The position numbers and the translations under genes are program-made. A stretch of DNA of 64,000 nt from Arthrobacter_M sp030063245 (GTDB lineage: Bacteria > Actinomycetota > Actinomycetes > Actinomycetales > Micrococcaceae), in contig NZ_CP180316.1 in the NCBI RefSeq assembly GCF_051131705.1, positions 682,001-746,000 of the forward strand. The letters run 5' to 3'. This document shows, in pieces, positions 50,633-58,290 of the stretch (its first letter is position 1; every line of letters starts with the position of its first letter). Under the pieces are notes generated by a model. The model was not told the DNA's origin. It was given only the letters and a program-made list of their open reading frames with translations, and made no database searches.

Positions 50633-51667
50633 CTAGAAGTACCTGGTCTTGACCGGAGGGACCGACGGCGGCGGGGCCAAGACGTCCTGCAGGACACGCA
50701 GCGCACTCTGATAGGTGTCCGGATGGATTTCCGGGCTGGCATGACCGGTGCTGGCGATGTCGTAGCGGAAGAAGGTGTTGTTCGGCAGCAGTCGCCGCCA
50801 GCCCCCCATCGCGCTGGCGGCGTTCACAATGAAGTCAGTGGGGTCATAGAGCAGGCCAATGCCGGTTAAGGGAGAAACACCGCCGTCGAACTGCGCGGGG
50901 AACGCCTTCAGGAACGTCGCCTGGGAGGTGTTGAGAATTAGGCTGTTCTGACCGTCGTCGAAGGATGACTGCACGCCTGACTGCGCCGCCGTGTACATGT
51001 CCTGGCCGTTCGGGTTGCTCAGGCCGCTCCAGAAACCCCAGCCAAGCCGGCCCACAATGCCCAGATAGGGCACCACTGCGCCGGCAAGGGAGATGTACTT
51101 CTTGCCGGGGTCCCTCACATCCTCCACGCTGCTCGGGCTGGAACCAAAAACAATGAGCTTGACGTGCAGCCCGTTCTGTTCGAGCAACGGCGCCAGAACG
51201 ACGGCGACCATCCCGCCGAAGCTGTCGCCGTACAAGTACACCGTGCTGATTTTGCGCACATAGGCGTCCCTGATGATCGCGATAAAGAGCTGCGCCACGT
51301 CAATGCCGCGGTTGGAATAACCAATGTAGGACGCCTCTGCGCGCTCGTTCATGGCTGGCTGCACCGCCGCCAGTTTGCGTCCGGCCGTGCTGTTGGAGAC
51401 CTCAAAACCTCCCAGCAGGTACCACGTGGCACCGGGAAATCGGCCGGCGGCGTTGCTGTTCGCGGTGTTCTGCGGCGTGATGACTTTAAAGGACAGATTG
51501 TCGGTGATGAGGTAGTTTGCGGCGATGTTGCTGCGGAACGCCGTGACGGCCGCCGCGCCTCCGAGGGCCAGCAGGAGAAGACGGCGGGAGATATCGGCAG
51601 GCTGGTGCGGCGTTGTGCCGTCTGTCTTCGCCGGGTTCCGGGTCTGTTTTGCCGCGTTCTTTGCCAT
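50633..51667 (-). CDS. Exported alpha/beta hydrolase (PE-PPE/cutinase-like lipase fold)
   Basis: A 344-residue protein. The N-terminus has SRRLLLLALGGAAAVTAF near residues 27-45, a Tat-like or uncleaved signal segment. The nucleophile elbow is GDSFG with Ser149; LTGIGLLYDPTDFIV and TGHASPEIHPD provide candidate Asp and His. The size and motif arrangement recall PE-PPE-domain esterases. The substrate is unknown. The start follows AAGGAG. The TAG stop lies within the CTAG duplicated by the IS1182 element, so the insertion left the protein intact. Confidence 0.78.
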   Translation of the reverse strand: MAKNAAKQTRNPAKTDGTTPHQPADISRRLLLLALGGAAAVTAFRSNIAANYLITDNLSFKVITPQNTANSNAAGRFPGATWYLLGGFEVSNSTAGRKLAAVQPAMNERAEASYIGYSNRGIDVAQLFIAIIRDAYVRKISTVYLYGDSFGGMVAVVLAPLLEQNGLHVKLIVFGSSPSSVEDVRDPGKKYISLAGAVVPYLGIVGRLGWGFWSGLSNPNGQDMYTAAQSGVQSSFDDGQNSLILNTSQATFLKAFPAQFDGGVSPLTGIGLLYDPTDFIVNAASAMGGWRRLLPNNTFFRYDIASTGHASPEIHPDTYQSALRVLQDVLAPPPSVPPVKTRYF

Positions 51668-52141
51668 GAGGATCTCCTTGATTCTGCCACAGCGCTGACG
51701 CCCCGGTAACGGTCCAGAACGACGGCGCGGACGACGGCCGGACGACGGCGCGGACGACGGCGCACGACGGCAGTGGACTTGAAACGGCGATATCGCTGAG
51801 CGGTGGTGGCTCGGTCCCGGAACGTTTAAGTGATGCATCCCTCACCGAATAAGTGACGCAGCTCTCGTCCACGTGACCCATTTGCCGCCTCCCGACGGCC
51901 TGCTGAGGGCTCGGAGGCCGGCCTGGTGGACACTCAATGTGTGCAGGATCTGCTGGCGTCGAGGCCGCCCGATGTGTATACTTATGTTAGTTGTTGTTGT
52001 GTTGCGCATTTTGTAGTTCAAGCGGCGGCCTCGAGGGATTCTCGAGAGGTTGCTGTTTTTTTCGAAGAAGTGGCAAAGAACAAGTAACCAGGGGGCCCGA
52101 AAGTCGGGCGGATACTCCATCTTCTAAAGGAAATAAATAAA
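51668..52141. promoter_or_regulatory. Intergenic region with GC-rich tandem repeat and cold-shock leader
   Basis: Gene-free 474 bp. From 51721 to 51770 a GGACGACGGC motif is repeated with small changes, just upstream of the hydrolase gene. TATACT at 51977-51982 is the best -10-like box before the cold-shock gene and would give an untranslated leader of about 150 nt. The leader has CTCGAG pairs near 52032-52046, a T-run at about 52055 and a strong AAAGGAAA ribosome site. Long structured leaders are usual for csp mRNAs. Confidence 0.5.
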
Positions 52142-52345
52142 ATGGCAACAGGTACCGTCAAATGGTTCAACTCCGAAAAAGGCTTTGGCTTCATCTCTCC
52201 TGATGATGGCAGCCAGGATGTTTTCGCTCACTACTCCGCCATCAACTCCGGTGGATACCGCTCCCTCGAAGAAAACCAGAAGGTTTCCTTTGAAGTAGAG
52301 CAGGGCCCGAAGGGCCCGCAGGCTACCAATATTCAGTCTGTCTAG
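52142..52345 (+). CDS. cspA: Cold-shock protein, CspA family
   Basis: A 67-residue OB-fold RNA chaperone. KWFNSEKGFGFI (RNP1) and DVFAHYSAI (RNP2) are the nucleic-acid-binding motifs. It melts RNA secondary structure during cold or stationary phase. It stands alone with its own leader and a terminator 48 bp after the stop. Confidence 0.97.
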   Translation: MATGTVKWFNSEKGFGFISPDDGSQDVFAHYSAINSGGYRSLEENQKVSFEVEQGPKGPQATNIQSV

Positions 52346-52392
52346 TATTGCTTGCCGTTCATTATGAACGGCACTCGCCGGGAACGGCAACC

Positions 52393-52428
52393 GAAGCAGG
52401 GCGGGAATCTCCCGACCTGCTTCTGTTT
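52393..52428 (+). terminator. Rho-independent terminator of the cold-shock gene
   Basis: GAAGCAGG (52393-52400) pairs with CCTGCTTC (52416-52423), with an inner GGGA/TCCC stem, followed by TGTTT. Confidence 0.8.
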
Positions 52429-52521
52429 AACCCCCGGCATTGACCCGTCACAGGAAGCCACGGATGTATTTCGACCGCGCGTTCCAGCACCTCTCCACTG
52501 GACGGGGCCGAGGGCCAGGAG

Positions 52522-53385
52522 TCAGGCGATGGTGCTGAGCTGACGCTCCGTGGCATCCTGCGGGGCCGGGCCCGCAACGCCGGCCCGGCGTCGTGACATC
52601 CTGCGGTCGATGGCGCTGGCGGCGTTCGAAATGACGATATTCATGCCGATGTAGACGATGGTAATGATCAGGTAGGTCTGCACCAGATGCCCGGTGGAAG
52701 CCACCAGAACCTTGCCCGATTGCTGCAGCTCACCATAGGAGACCACATAACCTAGCGTGGTGTCCTTCAGCAGGATCACCACCTGTGCAATCAGGGCCGG
52801 AAGCACAATCCGCACGGACTGCGGAAAAACCACCAGTCGGAATGCCTGCGCGGGGGTGAGCCCGACGGCGATGGCCGCCTCGGTCTGGCCCTTGGGCAGC
52901 GCTAGGATACCGGCCCGGAAAACCTCGGCAATCGTCGCCCCGGAGCACAGGCCGATCGGAATGACGAGCTTCCAAAAGACATCCGGGTTTATCCCATAGG
53001 GCGGCAGCGCTGAGACAAAGATGTAAATGATCAGCAGCAGCGGCACCGAGCGCAGCAGTTCAATCACCGCCGTGCACGGCCAGCGCACCAGCTTCGCGTC
53101 GGCAAGCCTCCCCAACGCCAGGAACAGGCCCAGCGGCAGCGCGATGGCGCCGGCCCCCAGTGCGGCGAGCGCGGTGTTGCCAAAGGCCTTGAGCAGGTAC
53201 CGCCAGGTGCTGGACTGTTTGAACTCCGCCCACTTGGACGGCGCGAGTTGGCCGCTCTGATAAAACTGGGCATAGGCCAGAATCAGCAGGCCCAGTGTGA
53301 CGAGAATGCTGACAATGGTCAGGATCATGACGCGGCGCCGGGCCTTGGGGCCGACGGCGTCGAAAAGGACCTGCTGGGTGCTCAC
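52522..53385 (-). CDS. gluD: Amino-acid ABC transporter permease (GluD-like)
   Basis: A 287-residue polar amino-acid permease. GAGAIALPLGLFLALGRLAD and LRSVPLLLIIYIFVSALPP lie in the HisM-type core, and VLLKDTTLGYVVSYGELQQSG near 205-225 is the family's signature. A charged tail follows. It overlaps the partner permease by 4 bp. Proposed uptake of glutamate or a related acidic amino acid, by similarity to corynebacterial GluABCD. Confidence 0.88.
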   Translation of the reverse strand: MSTQQVLFDAVGPKARRRVMILTIVSILVTLGLLILAYAQFYQSGQLAPSKWAEFKQSSTWRYLLKAFGNTALAALGAGAIALPLGLFLALGRLADAKLVRWPCTAVIELLRSVPLLLIIYIFVSALPPYGINPDVFWKLVIPIGLCSGATIAEVFRAGILALPKGQTEAAIAVGLTPAQAFRLVVFPQSVRIVLPALIAQVVILLKDTTLGYVVSYGELQQSGKVLVASTGHLVQTYLIITIVYIGMNIVISNAASAIDRRMSRRRAGVAGPAPQDATERQLSTIA

Positions 53386-54029
53386 CGCAGCACTCGCAGC
53401 CTTGTTTCAAGCCTGGCGCCGACGGCACCGGCCCCCAGTGCAATGGTGGCATAAATGACGGCGGCCACGAGGAACGTCACCAGCCCCAGTGCCTCCTTGT
53501 TATTGATGAAGCTGACCTGTGCGGTCAGATCCATCACGCCCACGACGCCGGCGAGTGAGGAGGAGAGCAGGATCCCGATGAACAAGGTGACGATGGGCTG
53601 CACCATCGCACGGGTGGCCTGCGGGAAGACGATCTCCCGGAGCACGCCGAAGAAGCCCAGCCCGATCGCCCGGCCGGCCTCCACCTGACCGGACGGAATG
53701 GCGTTGATGCCGGTTCGGAACACCTCGCAGGCGAAGGACGCGCCGACCAGGATCATGGCAATCATCACCGACGGCAGGTAGTCGATGGTGATGCCGATTT
53801 CAGGGAGCCCGTAGACCACCAGGATCAACAGGGAAACCAGCGGAACATTACGGAAAATCTCCACGAAGATCAGCCCGACGGCGCGCAGGTACGCCACTGG
53901 GCTGATTCGGAATGTTGCCAGGACAACGCCCAGAATCATGGAACCTATGAAGCCGACGACGGTGAACTGGGCCGTGACCCACAGCCCCTCGCCGAAGGTT
54001 CCCAGATATTTCGTGAGCAGGATGTCCAT
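53382..54029 (-). CDS. gluC: Amino-acid ABC transporter permease (GluC-like)
   Basis: A 215-residue permease of the same family, partner of GluD. YLRAVGLIFVEIFRNVPLVS, GASFACEVFRTGINAIPSGQ and ARAIGL-type EAA loop (REIVFPQATRAMVQPIV) are characteristic. It starts nine bases after the binding-protein stop and overlaps gluD. Heterodimeric permease pairs of this kind need a GluA ATPase, which is not present here. Confidence 0.9.
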   Translation of the reverse strand: MDILLTKYLGTFGEGLWVTAQFTVVGFIGSMILGVVLATFRISPVAYLRAVGLIFVEIFRNVPLVSLLILVVYGLPEIGITIDYLPSVMIAMILVGASFACEVFRTGINAIPSGQVEAGRAIGLGFFGVLREIVFPQATRAMVQPIVTLFIGILLSSSLAGVVGVMDLTAQVSFINNKEALGLVTFLVAAVIYATIALGAGAVGARLETRLRVLR

Positions 54030-54038
54030 AGTGTGGAG

Positions 54039-54968
54039 CTAGCCGACGGTAGGCGCGGTGGGCGGGGTTGCGGTGCCGGTTTGCGCCCCGATGGTCGCCT
54101 TCCAGAGTTTGAGCCAGGTTCCGTCCGCGATGATGTTTTTCAGCCAGTCATTGACGAACGCCTTGGCGTCGGTACCTTTGGGGAGACCGATGCCGTAATT
54201 GTCCTTCGGGCCGAAGGGATCGCCGACGATCTTCACGTCTTTGTTGGCCACCAAGGCATTCAACAGCAGGGACTGGTCGATGACATAGGCATCCGCCCTG
54301 CCCTGCTGCACGGCGGCCAGACATTGGGCGTTGTCAGGCAGCGGCAGCACCGTGGCGTTCGGAGCCTGGCTGGCCAGCAGCGTCACGCCGGTCGACGCGG
54401 CCTGTGTGGTCACCGTCTTACCGGCGAGATCGGCCACACCCTTGATATCGGTGTTGGTTGATTTGACCAGGATTCCCGCCTGCGAGGAGTAATAGGGGCC
54501 GGCAAAGTCCACCCGGGCGGCGCGCTTGTCCGTGATCGAATAGGTGGCGATGATGGTGTCCACAGATTTGTTCACCAGCAGATCCTCGCGGGTGTCAACC
54601 GTGACCTGATCCAGCTTTGTCTTGGACTCGCCGATGATGTATTTGGCCAGCAGTTGGGAAAGCCCAGCATCGAAGCCAACCGCCTTGCCGGTGCTGGGGT
54701 TCAGCAGACTGAACAGCTGGGACGTCTCCGTGCCGCCCACGTGCAGGACACCGTTTTTCTTGATCTGGCTGGCCCACTCGTTGGCCGCGACGGTTGCGTC
54801 GTCCGCCTTTGCGCCGGCGCTAATGACGTCGTCGTAGCTTGCGCCGCCCGAGCTGCTGGCGGCAGGAGTCCCGGGTGCCTCCGGGCTGCAGGCCACCAGG
54901 CCCACGGCAAGCAGGCCCACTATGGCGGCAGCGGCGGCTCCCACCCCTTTGTTTTTCCGCAATTTCAT
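54039..54968 (-). CDS. gluB: Glutamate-type ABC transporter substrate-binding lipoprotein (GluB-like)
   Basis: A 309-residue SBP_bac_3 lipoprotein. The lipobox is VGLVAC with Cys27. The mature domain shows KAVGFDAGLSQLLAKYI, DTIIATYSITDKRAARVDFA and GVADLAGKTVTTQAASTG, the usual amino-acid-binding order. Start at 54968 after AAGGAG. It is first in the minus-strand operon gluB-C-D; in Corynebacterium gluA precedes it, but here the upstream gene is the divergent DUF6350 gene. Confidence 0.9.
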   Translation of the reverse strand: MKLRKNKGVGAAAAAIVGLLAVGLVACSPEAPGTPAASSSGGASYDDVISAGAKADDATVAANEWASQIKKNGVLHVGGTETSQLFSLLNPSTGKAVGFDAGLSQLLAKYIIGESKTKLDQVTVDTREDLLVNKSVDTIIATYSITDKRAARVDFAGPYYSSQAGILVKSTNTDIKGVADLAGKTVTTQAASTGVTLLASQAPNATVLPLPDNAQCLAAVQQGRADAYVIDQSLLLNALVANKDVKIVGDPFGPKDNYGIGLPKGTDAKAFVNDWLKNIIADGTWLKLWKATIGAQTGTATPPTAPTVG

Positions 54969-55175
54969 GTCACGGCTCCTTTGCCAGCGATTTTTCCACC
55001 CGGTACGGCTAATGAGGACAGCTTAGTCATGGCGGCCGGAACCCACTAAGCAGTTGTACGTTAAAGTTGCGGGAGTTTAATAAGCAGCACGACCATAAGG
55101 CACTGCCTGCTATCCGGCCCGTCACCGGCGTTGCCGACGGGCAGTATGCACCGCCACGTGGCACGATGGTAGACG

Positions 55176-56492
55176 ATGAGACTGACAACGGGCAGGGGAA
55201 GCCAACAGGGAATTCCAATGCCGTTGTGGCTGCAGGGCGCGTTCGAGTCCGCTCAGGCGGCCGTAATCTCCGCTCTGTTGGTGCTGCTTCCGCTGGCCGG
55301 AGTGTGGTGGGCGGACGGTTTCCAGAACAAGTCCTTCGCCGGCCTGGCGAGGCTCGGCGGCCAGATCTGGCTCGTGATGCACGCGGTCCCTTTGAACCTG
55401 ACTTTTAACAACGGCCCCAGTTCCGCCTCGGTGCAGAACGGGACGCTCAGCCTGGTCCCGCTGGGCCTGGCGGTGATTCCCTTTCTGCTCTCCTGGCGTG
55501 CGGGACGGCGGCTGGCCCGGGCCTCCTACACGGACCAGCTCTGGCAGGCGGTGCTCGGAGCGCTGCTGGCATATGCCGCTGCCGGTATGGGGACGGCGTT
55601 TATCTGTGAAACCGCCGAAGTCAGGGCCAGTCTTCCGTTGGGCACCTTGATCCCGCTGATCCCCGTTGGTCTGGGCCTGATCATCGGGGCGCGGCGCGAA
55701 GCAGGCACGTGGGGACGGCTGATCGGGGTTGACGCGGCGGACTGGATCGCCGCAACCAGTCAGCACTCACGCTGGGCGGGATCCTACGCCTGGGCAGCCG
55801 TCCGTGCCGGTTTTGTGGCGCTGCTGGGCGCGCTGGCGCTGTCAGCATTGCTGCTGGTGGTTGACATTGTCTGGCATTGGTCCGACATTGTGGCCGTCTA
55901 CGAGGGGCTGAAAACGGGCGTGGTGGGTGGCATCGCGTTGACTATTATTCAGCTCAGCTTCCTGCCGAACCTAGTGATCTGGACCTTGGCCTGGGCCTCG
56001 GGCGCGGGCTTCGCTCTGGGCGTTGGTTCCTCCGTCTCCCCGCTGGGAACCGTTGTGGCCCCGGTGCCCGCCATTCCCGTGCTGGGCGCGCTTCCGGTAG
56101 GGGAGTTCTCCTGGGGGGTGGTGGCGATGGTGATCAACGTACTGGCGGGAGCCCTCGCGGGTTGGTGGTTCTTGCGTGCGGGGGAAAATCACTTCGATGA
56201 GTGGCTCGCCATCAAGGTCAAGACCCGCTGGTTCACCGCGACCGTCTCAACGCTGGCGCTGGGAGCGGTGATCGGCGCCTCGGCCGGGATTTTCGCAGGC
56301 GTTCTGGCCCTGCTGGCGCACGGATCGTCCGGTCTCGGCCGCCTGACGGATATCGGACCCGACTTTGCCACCACGGCAGTCTGGGTGGCGGTGGAAGTGG
56401 CCGTCGGCGTCGTCGTTGGTTATGCGGCAGGGCCGTGGCTGGAGCGCGAACCGAAAGATGCAGCGCACGTGTCCGGCGGCGAGTCGGGCTGA
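55176..56492 (+). CDS. DUF6350 membrane protein (PerM-like, cell-division associated)
   Basis: A 438-residue integral membrane protein with about ten hydrophobic segments (ISALLVLLPLAGVWWADG; LIPLIPVGLGLIIGA; ALGAVIGASAGIFAGVLALL). DUF6350 proteins are actinobacterial and sit before purN; the mycobacterial relative at that position, PerM, stabilises division proteins. The start is uncertain: 55176 is used, but ATG 55218 has a better AGGGA site. It ends 39 bp before purN. Functional transfer from mycobacteria is inferred from position and topology. Confidence 0.78.
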   Translation: MRLTTGRGSQQGIPMPLWLQGAFESAQAAVISALLVLLPLAGVWWADGFQNKSFAGLARLGGQIWLVMHAVPLNLTFNNGPSSASVQNGTLSLVPLGLAVIPFLLSWRAGRRLARASYTDQLWQAVLGALLAYAAAGMGTAFICETAEVRASLPLGTLIPLIPVGLGLIIGARREAGTWGRLIGVDAADWIAATSQHSRWAGSYAWAAVRAGFVALLGALALSALLLVVDIVWHWSDIVAVYEGLKTGVVGGIALTIIQLSFLPNLVIWTLAWASGAGFALGVGSSVSPLGTVVAPVPAIPVLGALPVGEFSWGVVAMVINVLAGALAGWWFLRAGENHFDEWLAIKVKTRWFTATVSTLALGAVIGASAGIFAGVLALLAHGSSGLGRLTDIGPDFATTAVWVAVEVAVGVVVGYAAGPWLEREPKDAAHVSGGESG

Positions 56493-56531
56493 TCTTCTGG
56501 TTCCCCTGGATCTGTCACCTAAGGTTGTCCC

Positions 56532-57107
56532 ATGCGCATAGTCGTCCTCGTCTCCGGCACCGGTTCCAACCTGCAGGCTGTCATTGACGCGGTCCGGGAC
56601 GGGCAACTGCCGGTGGAGATCACCGCGGTGGGGGCGGACAGGCCGGGCACCTTCGGCATTGAGCGCTCGGCCGCGGCGGGGTTGGAGACGTTCGTGGTCA
56701 ACTTCAAGGATTTTGCCACCCGGGCGGAGTGGGACGAGGCGCTGCTGGCCGCGGTGACCGCATATTCGCCCGACTATGTGGTCTCGTCCGGGTTTATGCG
56801 GATCGTGGCACCGGGCTTTATCAATGCATTCCCCAAGCGGTATGTGAACACTCATCCGGCCCTGCTGCCCGCCTTCCCCGGCGCTCACGGGGTGCGGGAT
56901 GCGCTGGTCTACGGGGTCAAGGTCACCGGGTGCACGGTGCATTTCGCCGACGCCGGCGTGGACACGGGGCCTATCATCGCGCAGACCGCGGTGGCCGTGG
57001 AACCCGGTGATACCGAAGAGACGCTGCATGAGCGGATCAAGATGGCGGAACGGGAGCTGTTAATCAAGGTGCTGGCGGACCTCGCCACCCGTCCCAGTTG
57101 GGATTAA
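56532..57107 (+). CDS. purN: Phosphoribosylglycinamide formyltransferase
   Basis: Transfers formyl from 10-formyl-THF to GAR in purine synthesis. The 191-residue chain has RIVVLVSGTGSNLQAVIDAV (phosphate loop), RYVNTHPALLPAFPGAHGVR with the catalytic Asn/His, and ADAGVDTGPIIAQ with the catalytic Asp. It follows the DUF6350 gene. PurH, the next folate-dependent enzyme, is 2.9 kb further, beyond murQ-nagZ. Confidence 0.95.
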   Translation: MRIVVLVSGTGSNLQAVIDAVRDGQLPVEITAVGADRPGTFGIERSAAAGLETFVVNFKDFATRAEWDEALLAAVTAYSPDYVVSSGFMRIVAPGFINAFPKRYVNTHPALLPAFPGAHGVRDALVYGVKVTGCTVHFADAGVDTGPIIAQTAVAVEPGDTEETLHERIKMAERELLIKVLADLATRPSWD

Positions 57108-57135
57108 GCGAGGCGGTGGCGTTTTGTTCCGGGCG

Positions 57136-57297
57136 ACGACGATCATCAGGAACTCCCAACGTCAGGGCGAAAATCACCAGCGCCAACGCGGACAACGGCC
57201 CGGTCACCGCGAGAATCCATTTTCGCCCGACGCGTTCCACCAGCAGCGCCGCGGCGGCGACGCCCAAGCCAACGCCGGTCATCCCGGCGGTGGCCAT
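57136..57297 (-). pseudogene. Fragment of an MFS transporter
   Basis: About 54 codons on the minus strand read MATAGMTGVGLGVAAAALLV, ERVGRKWILAVTGPLSAL and ALVIFALTLGVPDD, which looks like TM2-TM3 of a major facilitator. Nothing MFS-like precedes or follows it. It lies just after the murQ stop on the same strand and is probably what is left of a transporter that followed murQ. Confidence 0.4.
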
Positions 57298-57325
57298 GGA
57301 GGGCTTCGGCCCGCCGAAGCCCTCC
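57298..57325. terminator. 13-bp hairpin between purN and murQ
   Basis: GGAGGGCTTCGGC (57298-57310) pairs exactly with GCCGAAGCCCTCC (57313-57325). It lies between the convergent purN and murQ ends and could terminate in both directions; there is no T-run. Confidence 0.6.
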
Positions 57326-57348
57326 CTCACCAGAATGGATGCCGGCAG

Positions 57349-58290
57349 TCATGCGGGCCGTTCGTCGCCGGTGGCACCAATGGCCGAGCGCAGCTGCCCG
57401 CGGTGCTCGCGCAGCAACTCCAGCGCCTGCTCCGGCGGCAGGCCCGTCAGCAGCAGCAGAATCGCCGCTTTCACGGAACCGTCGACGGCGGCCAGCGCGC
57501 CGGCCGCCTCGGGGGCGGCCGCTCCTGTCGCTTGCATGACAGTTCGTTCGGACCGCGCACGCAGCTTGGCGTTTGTTGCCTTCAGATCCACCATGAGGCT
57601 TCCATACGTCTTCCCCAGCCGGATCATGGTGAGGGTGCTGATCATGTTCAGGACCAGTTTCTGCGCGGTGCCGGCTTTCAGCCGGGTGGACCCGGTGACG
57701 AATTCGGGGCCGACTTCGATCTCAATAGCAATCCCGGCCGCGGCACCCAACGGCGAGTCTGCGTTGCAGGAGAGCCCGACAGTCAGGGCGCCGGTCTCCC
57801 GGGCAGCAGCGAGTGCGCCCAGCACATAAGGTGTCCGGCCGGAGGCGGAGATGCCGACGACTGCGTCTGCGGCGGTGACGCTCAGGTGACGCATATCCGC
57901 GGCGCCGGCCTCGTCGTCGTCCTCGGCATTTTCGACCGCCTGCCGGAGCGCCTGCTCACCGCCGGCCACGACGCCCACCACCTGGGACGGATCCGTTCCG
58001 AATGTGGGCGGGCATTCGCTGGCGTCAAGCACGCCGAGGCGGCCCGAGGTACCGGCGCCCACGTAGATCAGTCTCCCGCCGCGCGCCATCCGTTCGGCAA
58101 CGGCATCGATGGTGCGGGCGATGCTGACGCCCGCGCCGGCAATGGCCGCGGGCACCTTGCTGTCCTCGGCGTTCATGGCCTGCACCAGTGCCAGCGTGCC
58201 CATCGTGTCCAGGGCGGAGAGTTCGGGGTTAGCGGCCTCGGTGGTCAGCCCGGTCAGCTCGGTACGGAGGGCGGCACTGGGGTCGGTCAT
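57349..58290 (-). CDS. murQ: N-acetylmuramic acid 6-phosphate etherase
   Basis: Cleaves the lactyl ether of MurNAc-6-phosphate, giving GlcNAc-6-phosphate in cell-wall recycling. The 313-residue SIS-domain protein has RLIYVGAGTSGRLGVLDASE, PPTFGTDPSQVVGVVAGG and NMISTLTMIRLGKTYGSLM, all diagnostic. Its start overlaps the nagZ stop by 4 bp. No anhydro-MurNAc kinase is next to it. Confidence 0.95.
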   Translation of the reverse strand: MTDPSAALRTELTGLTTEAANPELSALDTMGTLALVQAMNAEDSKVPAAIAGAGVSIARTIDAVAERMARGGRLIYVGAGTSGRLGVLDASECPPTFGTDPSQVVGVVAGGEQALRQAVENAEDDDEAGAADMRHLSVTAADAVVGISASGRTPYVLGALAAARETGALTVGLSCNADSPLGAAAGIAIEIEVGPEFVTGSTRLKAGTAQKLVLNMISTLTMIRLGKTYGSLMVDLKATNAKLRARSERTVMQATGAAAPEAAGALAAVDGSVKAAILLLLTGLPPEQALELLREHRGQLRSAIGATGDERPA

